From: Salinibacterium sp. PAMC 21357
Lineage (GTDB): Bacteria; Actinomycetota; Actinomycetes; Actinomycetales; Microbacteriaceae
Assembly: GCF_000247645.1 (NCBI RefSeq)
Contig: NZ_AHWA01000004.1
Location: 434,001-498,000, forward strand
Length of the DNA: 64,000 nt
Direction of reading: 5' to 3'
Below are positions 1 to 8,609 of the stretch, one piece after another. The translations under genes and the position numbers were made by a program. The notes under the pieces are model-generated. The model saw only the letters and a program-made list of their open reading frames with translations, was not told the DNA's origin and ran no database searches. The number at the start of each line of letters is the position of its first letter. Within the stretch, counting starts at the first letter, position 1.

Positions 1-2
1 GC

Positions 3-1229
3 GATATTGGCGGTCCCGCCGTCGTCACGGGACAAGTGCCCACAGCAGGCGCAAACTTGGACGCGCTCGCCGTAGCCCTTGAGGTTGCTGGTCGTCCCGT
101 TATTGTGCTGCCCGGGGACCTTCCGGTGTACCGCACCCTGCGCATCGGCGTTGCCGGGCCAGATGTCGTGCAACTTAAGCAAGCACTGCGAGCCGTCGGC
201 ATCGACGGAGGAAACCCAGAGTCCAACGTGTTCGACTCGGCAACGGCGGCCGGTATTGCCGCGCTCTACAACGCGGTCGGCTACCCCGCACCTGACTCCC
301 CGGAAGGAACTGCGGAGTCTGTGCGCTCCGCCGAAGACAGCGTACGCTCGGCCGATGAACAAGTAGCTGCTGCGCAGCGCGAGCTTTCCGCGACATCGAG
401 CGGAGCGCCCGAATCGGTGCGCCTAGCCCAAAACAACTTAGTTCGCCAAGCGGATGTCGCGCTCAAGGCCGCGCAGAATGCAGTCCCTCTCGACCCGGCA
501 GAGGTCGCTGACCGCGCAGCGGACTATGACATAGCCGTGGCTGCACGGGCGGAAGCACTCGCCATCCCTGACGCTGGAGCCGCTGTAGCGGCACTGAACG
601 CCGCCCGAGCAGGAGCCGCCTCGGCGCGAGCACTGCTCACGGAAACCCGAAGCGGCACTCTCAGCTATCTTCCGTCGAGCGAAGTGCTCTATCTCAGCGG
701 ATTACCGAGACGTGTGGATGAGGTCATGGTTACTCGTGGCTCCGCCGTCGGGGCGTCCATAATGCGGGTGTCCGGTTCAAGCCTCGTCATTGCCGCGTCA
801 GCAGCAGAGAGTGACGCCAAACTGCTCGCGGTCGGCGCTCGCGCTGTCATCTCGATGCCTGACGACAGCGAAATAGAGGCGACAGTAACAAAGGTCGAGC
901 CGCGAGACGACGGAAAGGCGCAAGAAGGCGTGCGGTACGACGTAGTGCTTACCCCAGACGCCCTCACTCCCGAACAGTTGCAGATCCTTCAAGGCAACAA
1001 CGTGCGCGTGCAGATTCCCGTCAGCTCCACCGAGGGGAAAGTGCTCGCCGTTCCTCTTGCCGCGCTCACGGCGGGTGCGGGCGGCGAATCTCGAATAGAG
1101 GTAAGTGAAGAAGACGGAAAGACGCGGCTCATCGAGGTCACGACGGGTCTCGCCGCAGAAGGTTATGTGGAGATTATCCCGGTCGAAGGCCGGCTCGATG
1201 CTGGCGCCCTAGTTGTGGTTGGCCGATGA
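3..1229 (+). CDS. Periplasmic-adaptor-like protein with peptidoglycan-binding domain (5' end missing)
   Basis: The frame is open to the left edge, so this is the C-terminal part of a longer protein. A GTG at 36 lies inside the open frame and is not a credible start. The visible part begins with a PG_binding_1-like repeat (about residues 45-95, VQLKQALRAVGI... then FDSATAAGIAAL), followed by an alanine/glutamate-rich coiled coil (about 105-215) and a beta-rich HlyD/MacA-like region to the end. Such proteins connect an inner-membrane MacB-type transporter to the cell wall in actinobacteria. It overlaps the following ATPase gene by ATGA, so ATPase, permease and adaptor form one export system. 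Substrate is unknown; antibiotic, peptide or lipid export are all possible. Confidence 0.8.
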   Translation, partial: DIGGPAVVTGQVPTAGANLDALAVALEVAGRPVIVLPGDLPVYRTLRIGVAGPDVVQLKQALRAVGIDGGNPESNVFDSATAAGIAALYNAVGYPAPDSPEGTAESVRSAEDSVRSADEQVAAAQRELSATSSGAPESVRLAQNNLVRQADVALKAAQNAVPLDPAEVADRAADYDIAVAARAEALAIPDAGAAVAALNAARAGAASARALLTETRSGTLSYLPSSEVLYLSGLPRRVDEVMVTRGSAVGASIMRVSGSSLVIAASAAESDAKLLAVGARAVISMPDDSEIEATVTKVEPRDDGKAQEGVRYDVVLTPDALTPEQLQILQGNNVRVQIPVSSTEGKVLAVPLAALTAGAGGESRIEVSEEDGKTRLIEVTTGLAAEGYVEIIPVEGRLDAGALVVVGR

Positions 1230-1942
1230 TAAGTCCCGGTGCAATCGGGCTAAGTTCCAGCGTCGAGACAGCTCCCGTTGTCGAACTTATCAATGTGACC
1301 CGGTCCTTTCCCGGTCCGCCAGAGGTGCAAGCGTTGAGAGCCGTGAATCTGCGCATCGATGCGGGTGATTACCTCTCGATCGTCGGACCGAGCGGATCGG
1401 GAAAATCGACAATGCTCAACGTGCTCGGACTGCTCGACAGGCCAAGTGTTGGCGAGTACCACCTCGACGGCCAGCTGACGAGTTTGCTGAGCGAAGATGA
1501 TCGCGCCGCAGTACGTGGGGGAAGCATCGGCTTCGTTTTTCAAGCTTTTCATCTGCTGCCACACCGTTCGGTGCTTGATAACGTGCTCCTCGCAACCCTC
1601 TACAACGGGGTGCCCCGCGCCGAGCGTGAACATCGCGCGCGCGCGGCTCTCGACCGAGTAGGGCTGAACCACCGACTAAATTTTTTGCCAGGAACACTCT
1701 CCGGCGGCGAACGCCAGCGAGTCGCCGTTGCACGTGCTGTAGTCAGCTCGCCGCGATTGTTACTCGCCGACGAACCGACTGGGAATCTCGATGCGACGAC
1801 ATCTGGCGAAGTCATGAACCTCTTCGAAGAACTACATGCTGACGGGCTCACGCTTGTCATCATCACGCACGACGTGGCAGTTGCCGAACGCGCCCAGCGT
1901 CGTGTGCGTATCGCTGACGGCCAGCTGAGCGAGCTCGCGTGA
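1226..1942 (+). CDS. ABC transporter ATP-binding protein, MacB/LolD type
   Basis: A 238-residue nucleotide-binding subunit that powers the adjoining FtsX-type permease. Visible motifs are Walker A GPSGSGKST (about 53-61), the Q-loop in GFVFQAFHLL, the signature LSGGERQRVAVARA, Walker B LLLADEPTGNLD and the H-loop in IITHD. The ADEPTGNLD form is typical of the MacB/LolD/FtsE subgroup. The ATG overlaps the stop of the adaptor gene and its own stop overlaps the GTG of the permease, indicating translational coupling. Function as an ATPase is secure; substrate cannot be read from the sequence. Confidence 0.93.
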   Translation: MISPGAIGLSSSVETAPVVELINVTRSFPGPPEVQALRAVNLRIDAGDYLSIVGPSGSGKSTMLNVLGLLDRPSVGEYHLDGQLTSLLSEDDRAAVRGGSIGFVFQAFHLLPHRSVLDNVLLATLYNGVPRAEREHRARAALDRVGLNHRLNFLPGTLSGGERQRVAVARAVVSSPRLLLADEPTGNLDATTSGEVMNLFEELHADGLTLVIITHDVAVAERAQRRVRIADGQLSELA

Positions 1943-3285
1943 AGCTGCAGCGTTGGTTAGCTCACCTTCCGACACGGCTCAGATTTGCACGCGCCCCAGG
2001 CAAGGCTGCGGAAGCCACGCCAAAAGCCGCGCTCGAGAACGTTGCGGTAGCGCCAGCGGTAAAACACAGCGATCGCTTCCTGGTGCAGGATCTCATAATC
2101 GAGGCGTCGTTTGGCATTGGAGCACGCCCGTCACGGCTCATCATGACCACTCTCGGCACAGTGCTCGGAATTGCGTCACTTGTCGTCACCATTGGTTTTG
2201 CACAAACCACCGCCGGTCAGATCGCGAGCCAATTCGATGCGGTCGCCGCAACCCAAGTAGTGATCGAACCCGGCAGCAGTCGCGATGCGAGAGGTAAATC
2301 GCAGTCCACCGCACGGCTGCCCTGGGACTCGGGCGAGCGCGTCGAGAGGTTAGCAGGGGTCGAACGAGCAGGGCTTATAGCGGCGGTCCCGCTCGGAGAC
2401 GTCGCGATCACGGCAGTCCCGGTCAACGACCCCTCCGCGGCAGAGACTCTCAGCCCACCGCTACTAGCGACCTCAGCATCGCTCCTCGAAGCCGTACGCG
2501 GTCGGGTGGTCACCGGCCGGTATTTCGACAGCGGTCACGACACTCGGGGAGATCGGGTTGTTGTGCTCGGAGCAAATGCCGCCGAAAAGATCGGCATCAA
2601 CCGCGTCGATAGCCAACCCTCGATTTTCATCGGCGATCGCTCATACACCGTGATCGGAATTATCACGGGGGTTGAACGCCGCAGCGATCTGCTCGATTCA
2701 GTCATTCTTCCGCTCGGAACTGCACGAGCAGACTTCGGTCTCCCCTCCCCAGATGAACTTCAGATTCAGATCCAAACTGGTGCAGGCGATCTCGTCGCCA
2801 GGCAGGCACCAATAGCGCTGGATCCCAACGCGCCAGAGAACTTCACGGTGCAAGCGCCGGCGACAAAGTCAGAACTTCAGGAGAGCGTGCAGGCCGACAT
2901 CAACATCGTTTTTCTTATTCTGGGCGCGATCGCGCTGCTCGCCGGCGGGCTGGGCATCGCCAATGTCACGCTGCTGTCGGTCATGGAGCGTGTCGGCGAG
3001 ATAGGACTTCGGCGCGCGCTCGGGGCAACGAAGCGCAACATTGCGTCGCAATTTATTGTCGAGTCTGTCGTCATCGGCCTCCTTGGCGGGTTAATCGGCT
3101 CGGCACTAGGCGTATTTGCGGTGGTGATTGTCTCGTTGACCCAGGGGTGGTCGCCGGTACTCGACATCTGGGTCGCGCTCGGTGCCGCCCTTCTTGGTGC
3201 GGTAGTCGGGCTTGTCGCCGGAGCGTATCCAGCAAATCGGGCTTCCAATATTGAGCCGATTACCGCCCTACGCGGAGGGACCTAA
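1939..3285 (+). CDS. ABC transporter permease, MacB/FtsX family
   Basis: A 448-residue permease. After a basic cytoplasmic N-terminal stretch of about 65 residues comes one membrane segment (SRLIMTTLGTVLGIASLVVTIGFA), a large extracytoplasmic MacB_PCD-like domain (about 95-310), and three C-terminal membrane segments of the FtsX domain including the conserved GEIGLRRALGATKRNI loop. This four-TM, mechanotransmission topology fits export of substrates from the outer face rather than import. It starts at a GTG that overlaps the ATPase stop (GTGA). It is the last gene of the cassette; a long hairpin lies 50 bp downstream. Confidence 0.92.
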   Translation: MKLQRWLAHLPTRLRFARAPGKAAEATPKAALENVAVAPAVKHSDRFLVQDLIIEASFGIGARPSRLIMTTLGTVLGIASLVVTIGFAQTTAGQIASQFDAVAATQVVIEPGSSRDARGKSQSTARLPWDSGERVERLAGVERAGLIAAVPLGDVAITAVPVNDPSAAETLSPPLLATSASLLEAVRGRVVTGRYFDSGHDTRGDRVVVLGANAAEKIGINRVDSQPSIFIGDRSYTVIGIITGVERRSDLLDSVILPLGTARADFGLPSPDELQIQIQTGAGDLVARQAPIALDPNAPENFTVQAPATKSELQESVQADINIVFLILGAIALLAGGLGIANVTLLSVMERVGEIGLRRALGATKRNIASQFIVESVVIGLLGGLIGSALGVFAVVIVSLTQGWSPVLDIWVALGAALLGAVVGLVAGAYPANRASNIEPITALRGGT

Positions 3286-3335
3286 CCGCAATATTTTTCT
3301 GAAATTCTCGCCTCGTAGGGCCCGCGTGCAGGGCA

Positions 3336-3386
3336 CTCGACGGCTGCCGCCTTCGCCACCATTGCGGTCACCGGCAGCACGTCGAG
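3336..3386. terminator. Long imperfect hairpin between permease and K+ channel genes
   Basis: The arms CTCGACGGCTGCCG (3336-3349) and CGGCAGCACGTCGAG (3372-3386) pair over 14 bp with one bulged A, around a 22-nt loop. It follows the export cassette. No T-run follows on the + strand, so it may be a factor-dependent terminator or an RNA-stability element instead of a simple intrinsic terminator. Confidence 0.4.
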
Positions 3387-3401
3387 CCGAAGCGGGGTCG
3401 G

Positions 3402-3407
3402 TAGGCT
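3402..3407 (+). promoter_or_regulatory. -10 box of leaderless promoter, K+ channel gene
   Basis: TAGGCT ends 7 nt before the ATG at 3415. There is no Shine-Dalgarno sequence in the intervening bases, so transcription probably starts at or next to the start codon. Confidence 0.5.
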
Positions 3408-3414
3408 CGAAACC

Positions 3415-4218
3415 ATGACTCAACGGCGCTGGCAACAGATCATGGACATACCGCTGACGATTGCGGCCATCATTTTTCTGATCGCCTACGCGTGGGAAGT
3501 AATCGCCAACCTTTCTGGCACAGCGATGCTCGTTGCCGAGGTCGTGATTGCGATTACCTGGGTCGTGTTTGTTATCGACTACCTCGTTAACCTCATCCTG
3601 GCCGAGCGGCGCTGGTTCTGGTTCAGGAAACACCTATTCGATCTGCTCGTCGTCGTGCTGCCGATGTTGCGTCCGCTGCGCCTGCTGCGCCTGGTGACAC
3701 TGCTGAACGTGCTCCAAAGACGCGCGGGAACGGCCGTGCGAGGCGGGGTGCTGACGTACGCCGTCGGGTCGTCCCTGTTGCTCGTGTTCGTGGCCGGGCT
3801 CGCCATTTTGGATACCGAACGCAACGCCGACAGCACTCAGATCACCAATCTCGGCGATGGTATCTGGTGGGCCTTCGTCACGATCACGACCGTCGGCTAC
3901 GGCGACATCTATCCCGCTACGACGCTCGGTCGAGTGATTGCCGCTGGCGTGATGATGGCCGGAATCGCCCTCCTTGGTGTTGTTACGGCAACCCTCGCCT
4001 CGTGGATCGTGGAACGAGTTGCGGCCCAGGACGAGCTCTCGCATGTCGCAACGCGTCGCGAAGTCACGGATCTCACGAAGCAGGTGGCTGAGCTCAAGCA
4101 CGTACTCCTCGAGCATGCGACGCACATGGCCGCGTCGTCAGGGACTCCAGCACCCACATCGCCGCCGACGCCCACACCGCCGACGGAAGCATCCGACCGT
4201 GCCCGTTCGCCTCTCTAA
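3415..4218 (+). CDS. Voltage-gated-type potassium channel protein
   Basis: A 267-residue membrane protein with the K+ selectivity filter TVGYGD at 159-164, preceded by the pore helix (GIWWAFVTIT) and followed by an S6-like helix (about 175-198). Upstream are hydrophobic segments at about 13-32, 40-63, 75-98 and 112-132. The fourth contains RPLRLLRL (86-93), an S4-like row of arginines, so this is a shortened six-TM channel rather than a two-TM KcsA. A possible coiled coil (about 205-238) and a Pro/Thr-rich tail end the protein. It is a single gene with its own leaderless promoter, convergent with the Rieske gene 24 bp away. Gating stimulus is unknown. Confidence 0.9.
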   Translation: MTQRRWQQIMDIPLTIAAIIFLIAYAWEVIANLSGTAMLVAEVVIAITWVVFVIDYLVNLILAERRWFWFRKHLFDLLVVVLPMLRPLRLLRLVTLLNVLQRRAGTAVRGGVLTYAVGSSLLLVFVAGLAILDTERNADSTQITNLGDGIWWAFVTITTVGYGDIYPATTLGRVIAAGVMMAGIALLGVVTATLASWIVERVAAQDELSHVATRREVTDLTKQVAELKHVLLEHATHMAASSGTPAPTSPPTPTPPTEASDRARSPL

Positions 4219-4242
4219 ATAGGCGGCGTGAAACGGAGGAAG

Positions 4243-5121
4243 CTACCGCGGCAACCGAATCTCTACCGTGCCATCCACGACTCGGCTCTCGAAGCGGGGT
4301 TGCGGACTCGTCGCTGGCCCGTGGATGACTTCACCCGTGTCGAGCGAGAACGCACTCTGGTGCCACGGGCACTCCACGCACGCGCCTCCCGGGGTGGAAT
4401 CGTCACCGACGACGTAGCCGTCGTGAAGTTCGGCTCCCAAGTGGCTGCACGTGTTCGAGAGCACCGAGACGCGGTCTCCGCGACGGAAGACCACTACCTC
4501 GGTATCGGCGACAACGCGCTTCTCGAGTGAGCCATCCGCAAGCTCAGTGAGCGGCGCTAGCTGCTGCCAGCCGCTGGGGAAGTTGGCTTCGACATCCGGC
4601 GCGTGGCTGACGCCCGCTGCTTGGCGGTAGGTCATGTGCCCACCGAGATAGCCGCCGCCCGACGCGATGGCCAGTCCCGCGTAGCTCAGAACTTTGCCAC
4701 TCGTGTGCCTGCCGCGGGAGCGCTGAATGAAGGATGCCGCGAAGAAGCCCGTCGCCACAATATTGACCGCGGCGTGCACGATGCCGACTCGCTGTTGCTT
4801 CTCGTCAAGCTTCGACCAGTCCGCAAAGCCTGCAACCGCCGTTCCACTTGCTCCCAGCACGCCTACTCCGACCAGTGCACGCGACGCTTGCTCGGTACCC
4901 GGCAGAATGTCGAGCACACCGGCCGAGATCCACGCTCCGAGCGGAACGTGCACGCCGAGCGGATGCACGGGGTGCCCCAACGGCACGCCGTGCAGTAAAT
5001 CCCGCAACCACCGAGGGCGAAGAACGGTGTCTACGACGCCGCGCGTCTTCTCGACAGCGGGATCGAGCGCGGTCGCCTCCTCTAGGCGGTCAACGTTTCG
5101 CAGTACGGGCAGTCGTTTCAT
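4243..5121 (-). CDS. DUF2231 membrane domain fused to Rieske [2Fe-2S] domain
   Basis: A 292-residue fusion. The N-terminal half is DUF2231-like: a histidine-rich start (LGHPVHPLGVHVPLG, 49-62) and about four membrane segments up to residue 165. The C-terminal half is a Rieske domain with ligands C225, H227, C251 and H254 (CSH ... CPWH), so the cluster-binding set is complete. Such proteins are probably electron-transfer partners at the membrane, but no oxygenase is adjacent. A Shine-Dalgarno-like GAGAGGAACAAGG precedes the ATG. It lies 51 bp downstream of the PNPOx-like gene in the same direction, so they may be co-transcribed. Confidence 0.88.
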   Translation of the reverse strand: MKRLPVLRNVDRLEEATALDPAVEKTRGVVDTVLRPRWLRDLLHGVPLGHPVHPLGVHVPLGAWISAGVLDILPGTEQASRALVGVGVLGASGTAVAGFADWSKLDEKQQRVGIVHAAVNIVATGFFAASFIQRSRGRHTSGKVLSYAGLAIASGGGYLGGHMTYRQAAGVSHAPDVEANFPSGWQQLAPLTELADGSLEKRVVADTEVVVFRRGDRVSVLSNTCSHLGAELHDGYVVGDDSTPGGACVECPWHQSAFSLDTGEVIHGPATSPQPRFESRVVDGTVEIRLPR

Positions 5122-5172
5122 CAGAGCCTTGTTCCTCTCAGCCTGTGGTTCGTCGTGTGCTTTTTGAGAGGA

Positions 5173-5667
5173 CTAGACGGTGACCGACTCGGAAGAACCA
5201 GTCTGAGGCTCCTCCCCAGTGATCTTCGCGGCAACCACACCGACCAGAGTCGCGACCTTGCCGGGGCTCTCCCAGTACTGCGCCGAATCAGCCTTGACGT
5301 GAATGAGCACGACCGAGGGATCCGTCTCGCCGCCCTCGAACCACACGTCGGTAAACGTGCTCCAGAGTTCCGACTTCTTCGCCTGATCGCGCACGATCTC
5401 GGCCGTGCCGGCAAGCGACAGCCACTGCCCGGAGCCGGAATAGGACACGTTCACGTGCGGGTGAGCCTGAAGCTGCTGAACGGCATCCGCGCTCTCCGAG
5501 GCAAGAAACCAGCAGTCTCCGTCGAAGTCAGCTTCCTGAACCGTCATGGGGTGGCTATGGAGAGCACCGCCAGCTTTGACCGTGGTCAGCATCGCAATGC
5601 GCGTACTTTTCATGATGGAACGGATGGTGTCGAGCTGGTCCACTGTTGCGTGCTCGTGAGTTGACAT
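5173..5667 (-). CDS. Pyridoxamine 5'-phosphate oxidase-fold (general stress protein 26-like) flavoprotein
   Basis: A 164-residue protein of the PNPOx-like split-barrel family. The fold is visible from the strand pattern MLTTVKAGGALHSHPMTVQEADFDGDCWFLAS, the hallmark of GSP26-like proteins that bind FMN or F420. The start is placed at the ATG at 5667, preceded by GGAGAG at good spacing; an upstream ATG at 5727 would add 20 residues outside the family pattern and has no ribosome site. The family is usually linked to general or oxidative stress. Enzymatic substrate is unknown. Confidence 0.85.
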   Translation of the reverse strand: MSTHEHATVDQLDTIRSIMKSTRIAMLTTVKAGGALHSHPMTVQEADFDGDCWFLASESADAVQQLQAHPHVNVSYSGSGQWLSLAGTAEIVRDQAKKSELWSTFTDVWFEGGETDPSVVLIHVKADSAQYWESPGKVATLVGVVAAKITGEEPQTGSSESVTV

Positions 5668-5729
5668 GGTCTCTCCAATTCGTCGACGGCTGCGCAGTTG
5701 TGCTGCGCTTTCGACGCTAGGCAGCAACC

Positions 5730-5763
5730 CTCAATGCTGGCCGAGTGCTAGCCGAGCGTTGAG
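5730..5763. repeat. Imperfect inverted repeat between PNPOx and lipoprotein genes
   Basis: CTCAATGCTGGC (5730-5741) faces GCCGAGCGTTGAG (5751-5763). It lies downstream of the kinase-lipoprotein pair on the minus strand, so it may be their terminator, or the 5' control region of the PNPOx-like gene. Confidence 0.3.
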
Positions 5764-5816
5764 TGAGAGTGACGGTGCGATTCGGCGTCCAGAGAATCGA
5801 GATCGACAGGGTGTAC

Positions 5817-6266
5817 CTAATCCTTCTTGTTGCCCTTGTCGTCCTTGTCGTCTTTCTCGTCCTTCTTGTCATCACCTTTGCCGTTGCCGTTGCCGTTGTC
5901 GTTGTCGTTCGACGATTCATCGGCTGGAGCGGTTGTTGGAGACGGGGCAGGCAACGCCGCCGTGAGGTCGGCGCGTACGAGGTCGAGAGAAGCTTGAATT
6001 CGGGCGCTCCGCTCAGCCCCTATGGCGCCAGTCGAGGTGTTCTCGTTCAACTGTGCCTGGAGAACGTCGAGGGCCGCTAGCGCTGCCACGGGGTCACCCA
6101 CCGCAGCGGCGTCAGTCACTATTGCAACCGATGATTGCAGCAGCGATGCCGCATCAGAATCGAAGTCGGGCGAGGTTGGCGCGCACGCACTCAACCACAC
6201 AGCGAGCACAAAGGCGGCCCCGCCCGCAACGATGCTGTGCGGGAGACTGAGATTTCTGAGGTTCAT
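5817..6266 (-). CDS. Small putative lipoprotein with Asp/Lys/Asn/Gly-rich tail
   Basis: A 149-residue protein of no recognised family. It has a lipoprotein signal peptide ending in the lipobox LSAC (lipidated Cys28). A helical, Ala/Leu-rich middle (about 35-105) follows, then a Pro/Thr/Ala linker and a hydrophilic tail made almost only of D, K, N, G and E (about 115-149), encoded by short tandem DNA repeats. Its ATG overlaps the stop of the Ser/Thr kinase gene (ATGA), so the two are translated together. It may be an extracytoplasmic partner or reporter for the kinase; that is inference. Confidence 0.7.
   Translation of the reverse strand: MNLRNLSLPHSIVAGGAAFVLAVWLSACAPTSPDFDSDAASLLQSSVAIVTDAAAVGDPVAALAALDVLQAQLNENTSTGAIGAERSARIQASLDLVRADLTAALPAPSPTTAPADESSNDNDNGNGNGKGDDKKDEKDDKDDKGNKKD
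5821..5910. repeat. Short tandem repeats coding the charged lipoprotein tail
   Basis: On the + strand the stretch contains GCCGTT three times followed by GTCGTT twice (about 5880-5910), and degenerate copies of a TCGTCCTTG-type unit before it. Slippage here in multiples of three would change the length of the D/K/N/G tail without shifting the frame. Confidence 0.6.
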
Positions 6267-7540
6267 GGCTCCACGCTTTCTTGAAGCTGCTCAAGGTGTG
6301 TTCCCAGCTGTCCAGGAACGGCCGGGTAGCTGGGCGACGCCGGAGCTGAAGGTGTTACCGACTGATTCTGAGCAGTTGACCACGCGACTCCACCAACGGT
6401 CAGCACGAGAACGGCAGCCGCCACGATACCGATGCGCTTGACGCTGTGACGACTTAGCTTGACGTCTCTTTTCGGCGCTGCCGCGGCGAATGGTGCCGCT
6501 GTGGATGATGCCACTGTGGGCGATGCCTCTGGCACAGCCCATGCTTCTGTTGCTTGCGTCTCCACCTGGGCATACGCCTTCGTGGGTTCGAGAACAGTTG
6601 ACTCATTCACGCTACCCTCAGGCGGAACGAGCGAACGCGTGGGGTCACCTTCGAAGGCGTCCACCCCCTCAGAGGAGTAAGCGAGCGCCCGCAAAGTGAC
6701 AGCGATGTCCATCGGAAGCGGCCGGTTTTCTGCATCCAGTGCCGTCATGGTGGCCAACAGCTTTCGCCACGCTTCGCTAAGGCCGGTCGGCACGCGGGGA
6801 GACGTGTTGAGTCGCGCACCGATTGTCTCGACTGCGCTCCCAGGAAAGGCCGTCTGACCGGTAAGGGCTTCGAGCAAGACGAGTCCGAGCGAATAGACAT
6901 CGGATGGACCACGCGCTTCGCTGCCGCGTGCTTGCTCGGGACTGAGGTAGCTTGCGCTGCCGATAATGGTTCCCGTCGAGGTCATTTTCGCGCCATCGAC
7001 AAGACGCGCAATCCCGAAGTCTGCAAGCTTTGAATGAAATTGGCGGTCGGGAAGGTCCGAAGTCGCCAACAAGATATTTGCTGGCTTAATGTCCCGATGC
7101 ACGACGCCCCGACTATGCATGTAATGGAGTGCTTCTGCGATATCGGCACCGAGGTGCGCGACCAGCGACGACGACAAGGGAGCTGTCATCGCTTCGCGCA
7201 AGTTCGGTCCATCCACGAACTCCATGACGATAAAGACGCGGTCTGTGGCTTCAGCCGTCTCGGATGCCGCATCAAAGAGAGTGACCAACGCGTGATGGTT
7301 GAGCGAGGCGAGAGTCTCCACCTCGTTGCGCTGTCTGCGGATTTCATCAGGATTTGCCATGCCCGGCAGCATCAATTTGAGTGCGACTTCTCGCGGAAGC
7401 GACTCATCACGGGCTCGGTAGACGGAGGCCATTCCGCCGCGGCCGATCAGGCCTGTGATGCGATACCGACCACCAATTACCGTGTCGATGAGCTCATCAT
7501 CCGAGCGAGAGGATGACCGTGAGCGATTGGTTGTTGCCAC
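6263..7540 (-). CDS. Membrane-anchored serine/threonine protein kinase, PknB-like
   Basis: A 425-residue Hanks-type kinase. Residues 26-290 hold the catalytic domain: glycine loop GRGGMASV (33-40), ATP-binding Lys55, HRDIKPAN (148-155), DFG (174-176) and SYLSPEQARG. A low-complexity linker leads to one membrane helix (about 370-391) and only about 34 extracytoplasmic residues. There are no PASTA repeats, so it is not the cell-division PknB. The start is a GTG at 7540 with AAGGGGG upstream. The lipoprotein gene overlaps its stop. Targets and ligand are unknown. Confidence 0.92.
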   Translation of the reverse strand: MATTNRSRSSSRSDDELIDTVIGGRYRITGLIGRGGMASVYRARDESLPREVALKLMLPGMANPDEIRRQRNEVETLASLNHHALVTLFDAASETAEATDRVFIVMEFVDGPNLREAMTAPLSSSLVAHLGADIAEALHYMHSRGVVHRDIKPANILLATSDLPDRQFHSKLADFGIARLVDGAKMTSTGTIIGSASYLSPEQARGSEARGPSDVYSLGLVLLEALTGQTAFPGSAVETIGARLNTSPRVPTGLSEAWRKLLATMTALDAENRPLPMDIAVTLRALAYSSEGVDAFEGDPTRSLVPPEGSVNESTVLEPTKAYAQVETQATEAWAVPEASPTVASSTAAPFAAAAPKRDVKLSRHSVKRIGIVAAAVLVLTVGGVAWSTAQNQSVTPSAPASPSYPAVPGQLGTHLEQLQESVEP

Positions 7541-7632
7541 GCGAACCCCCTTAGATCTGGTGAGGAGAGTTTAGATGAATTCTCCGGGGGCTGAGCTCGC
7601 TTTTCCGGTCCTCATCGAATGAGCAGGAGACG

Positions 7633-8484
7633 TTAGCGATGAAGGGTTCCCTCTCCCCTGATCACTGCCGCATACCCTTCGCGGTAGCTCGGATAAACGA
7701 ACGAGAAGCCCGTGCCTTTCAGCAGGTCATTGCGACAACGCTTGCCGCGACCTCTGCCATCGTTGGCTCCGTCTGCGCTTGTCGGCGGCACTGGTCGGTC
7801 GATACTGCGGGCGAGAAAGCTGACGACCTCGCGTTGATCGGCCGGCTCATCGTCTACTCCGAGGTAGATACTGGCGGGCGATGTGGCCATTGTCGCGAGG
7901 TGCACGATAGCCGCCGCAGCGTCATCACGATGGATCAGATTGGTGAAATAAGGGGTGAGCGCTAACGTTTCGTTCCCCGCACGAATGCGGTCGATCTGAC
8001 GTGTGCGGCCCGGCCCGTAGATTCCCGCCAATCGCAGAATTGTCGAGTTAGCGACGCTTTCGAGCAGCAACACTTCGGCTTCTCGCAAGACAGTTGCCGT
8101 CGCCGAGGCGGGTTTCGCCGGCGTAGATTCATCGACCCACGAGCCATCGCTGACACCATAGACCGCGGTGGACGAGATATAGATGACCTTCGGCGCAGCA
8201 GCGCAGTCTCGCTCAATAGCGGCGGCGATGTTCCGCACGCTTTCGACGTAGGTCGCGAGATAGCCCTCGCGCGTGCGCTCATCGGGGCTGACGGCAATCA
8301 TTACGACGCTGGTGTCTGAGGGAAGCGTGGGAACGTGCGCAGACAAGTCGACCGCTTGCCCCGCAATCTCGGACGGCAGCTTCTCGACTGAACGCCGCAG
8401 GCCCAGTACAGGATGCCCCAGCGCCGCAAAGCGGAGCCCCGCTTCTATGCCCAGGTCACCACATCCGGCTATGACGATGGTCAC
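7633..8484 (-). CDS. NAD(P)-dependent epimerase/SDR-like protein (YeeZ-like)
   Basis: A 283-residue Rossmann protein. The N-terminal IAGCGDLGIEAG matches the GxGxxG dinucleotide-binding turn, and the sequence ISSTAVYG together with LRLAGIYGPGR is typical of atypical SDRs of the YeeZ/NAD-dependent epimerase group. The start is the GTG at 8484, preceded by GAGGAGG at 6 nt; an upstream ATG at 8547 has no ribosome site. The active-site YxxxK of classical SDRs is not evident: a Tyr lies in VYGV but the Lys four residues later is absent. Substrate unknown; function may be in nucleotide-sugar or redox metabolism. Confidence 0.82.
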   Translation of the reverse strand: MTIVIAGCGDLGIEAGLRFAALGHPVLGLRRSVEKLPSEIAGQAVDLSAHVPTLPSDTSVVMIAVSPDERTREGYLATYVESVRNIAAAIERDCAAAPKVIYISSTAVYGVSDGSWVDESTPAKPASATATVLREAEVLLLESVANSTILRLAGIYGPGRTRQIDRIRAGNETLALTPYFTNLIHRDDAAAAIVHLATMATSPASIYLGVDDEPADQREVVSFLARSIDRPVPPTSADGANDGRGRGKRCRNDLLKGTGFSFVYPSYREGYAAVIRGEGTLHR

Positions 8485-8609
8485 TGCTACCTCCTCACGG
8501 CGCACCGCTTGGCACGCTGTCGCGTTCTGCACGAGCAAACACTTCACAGCACCCGCCGCTCAAGAGTAGCGAGAGACAGCTGGGTGTTTTCCGGCGGGCG
8601 CGCAGACGC

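Noticed and set aside
36-38. GTG at 36 as start of the adaptor-like gene
   Set aside because: The frame is open to the left edge and protein-like residues precede the GTG; the gene is cut by the window.
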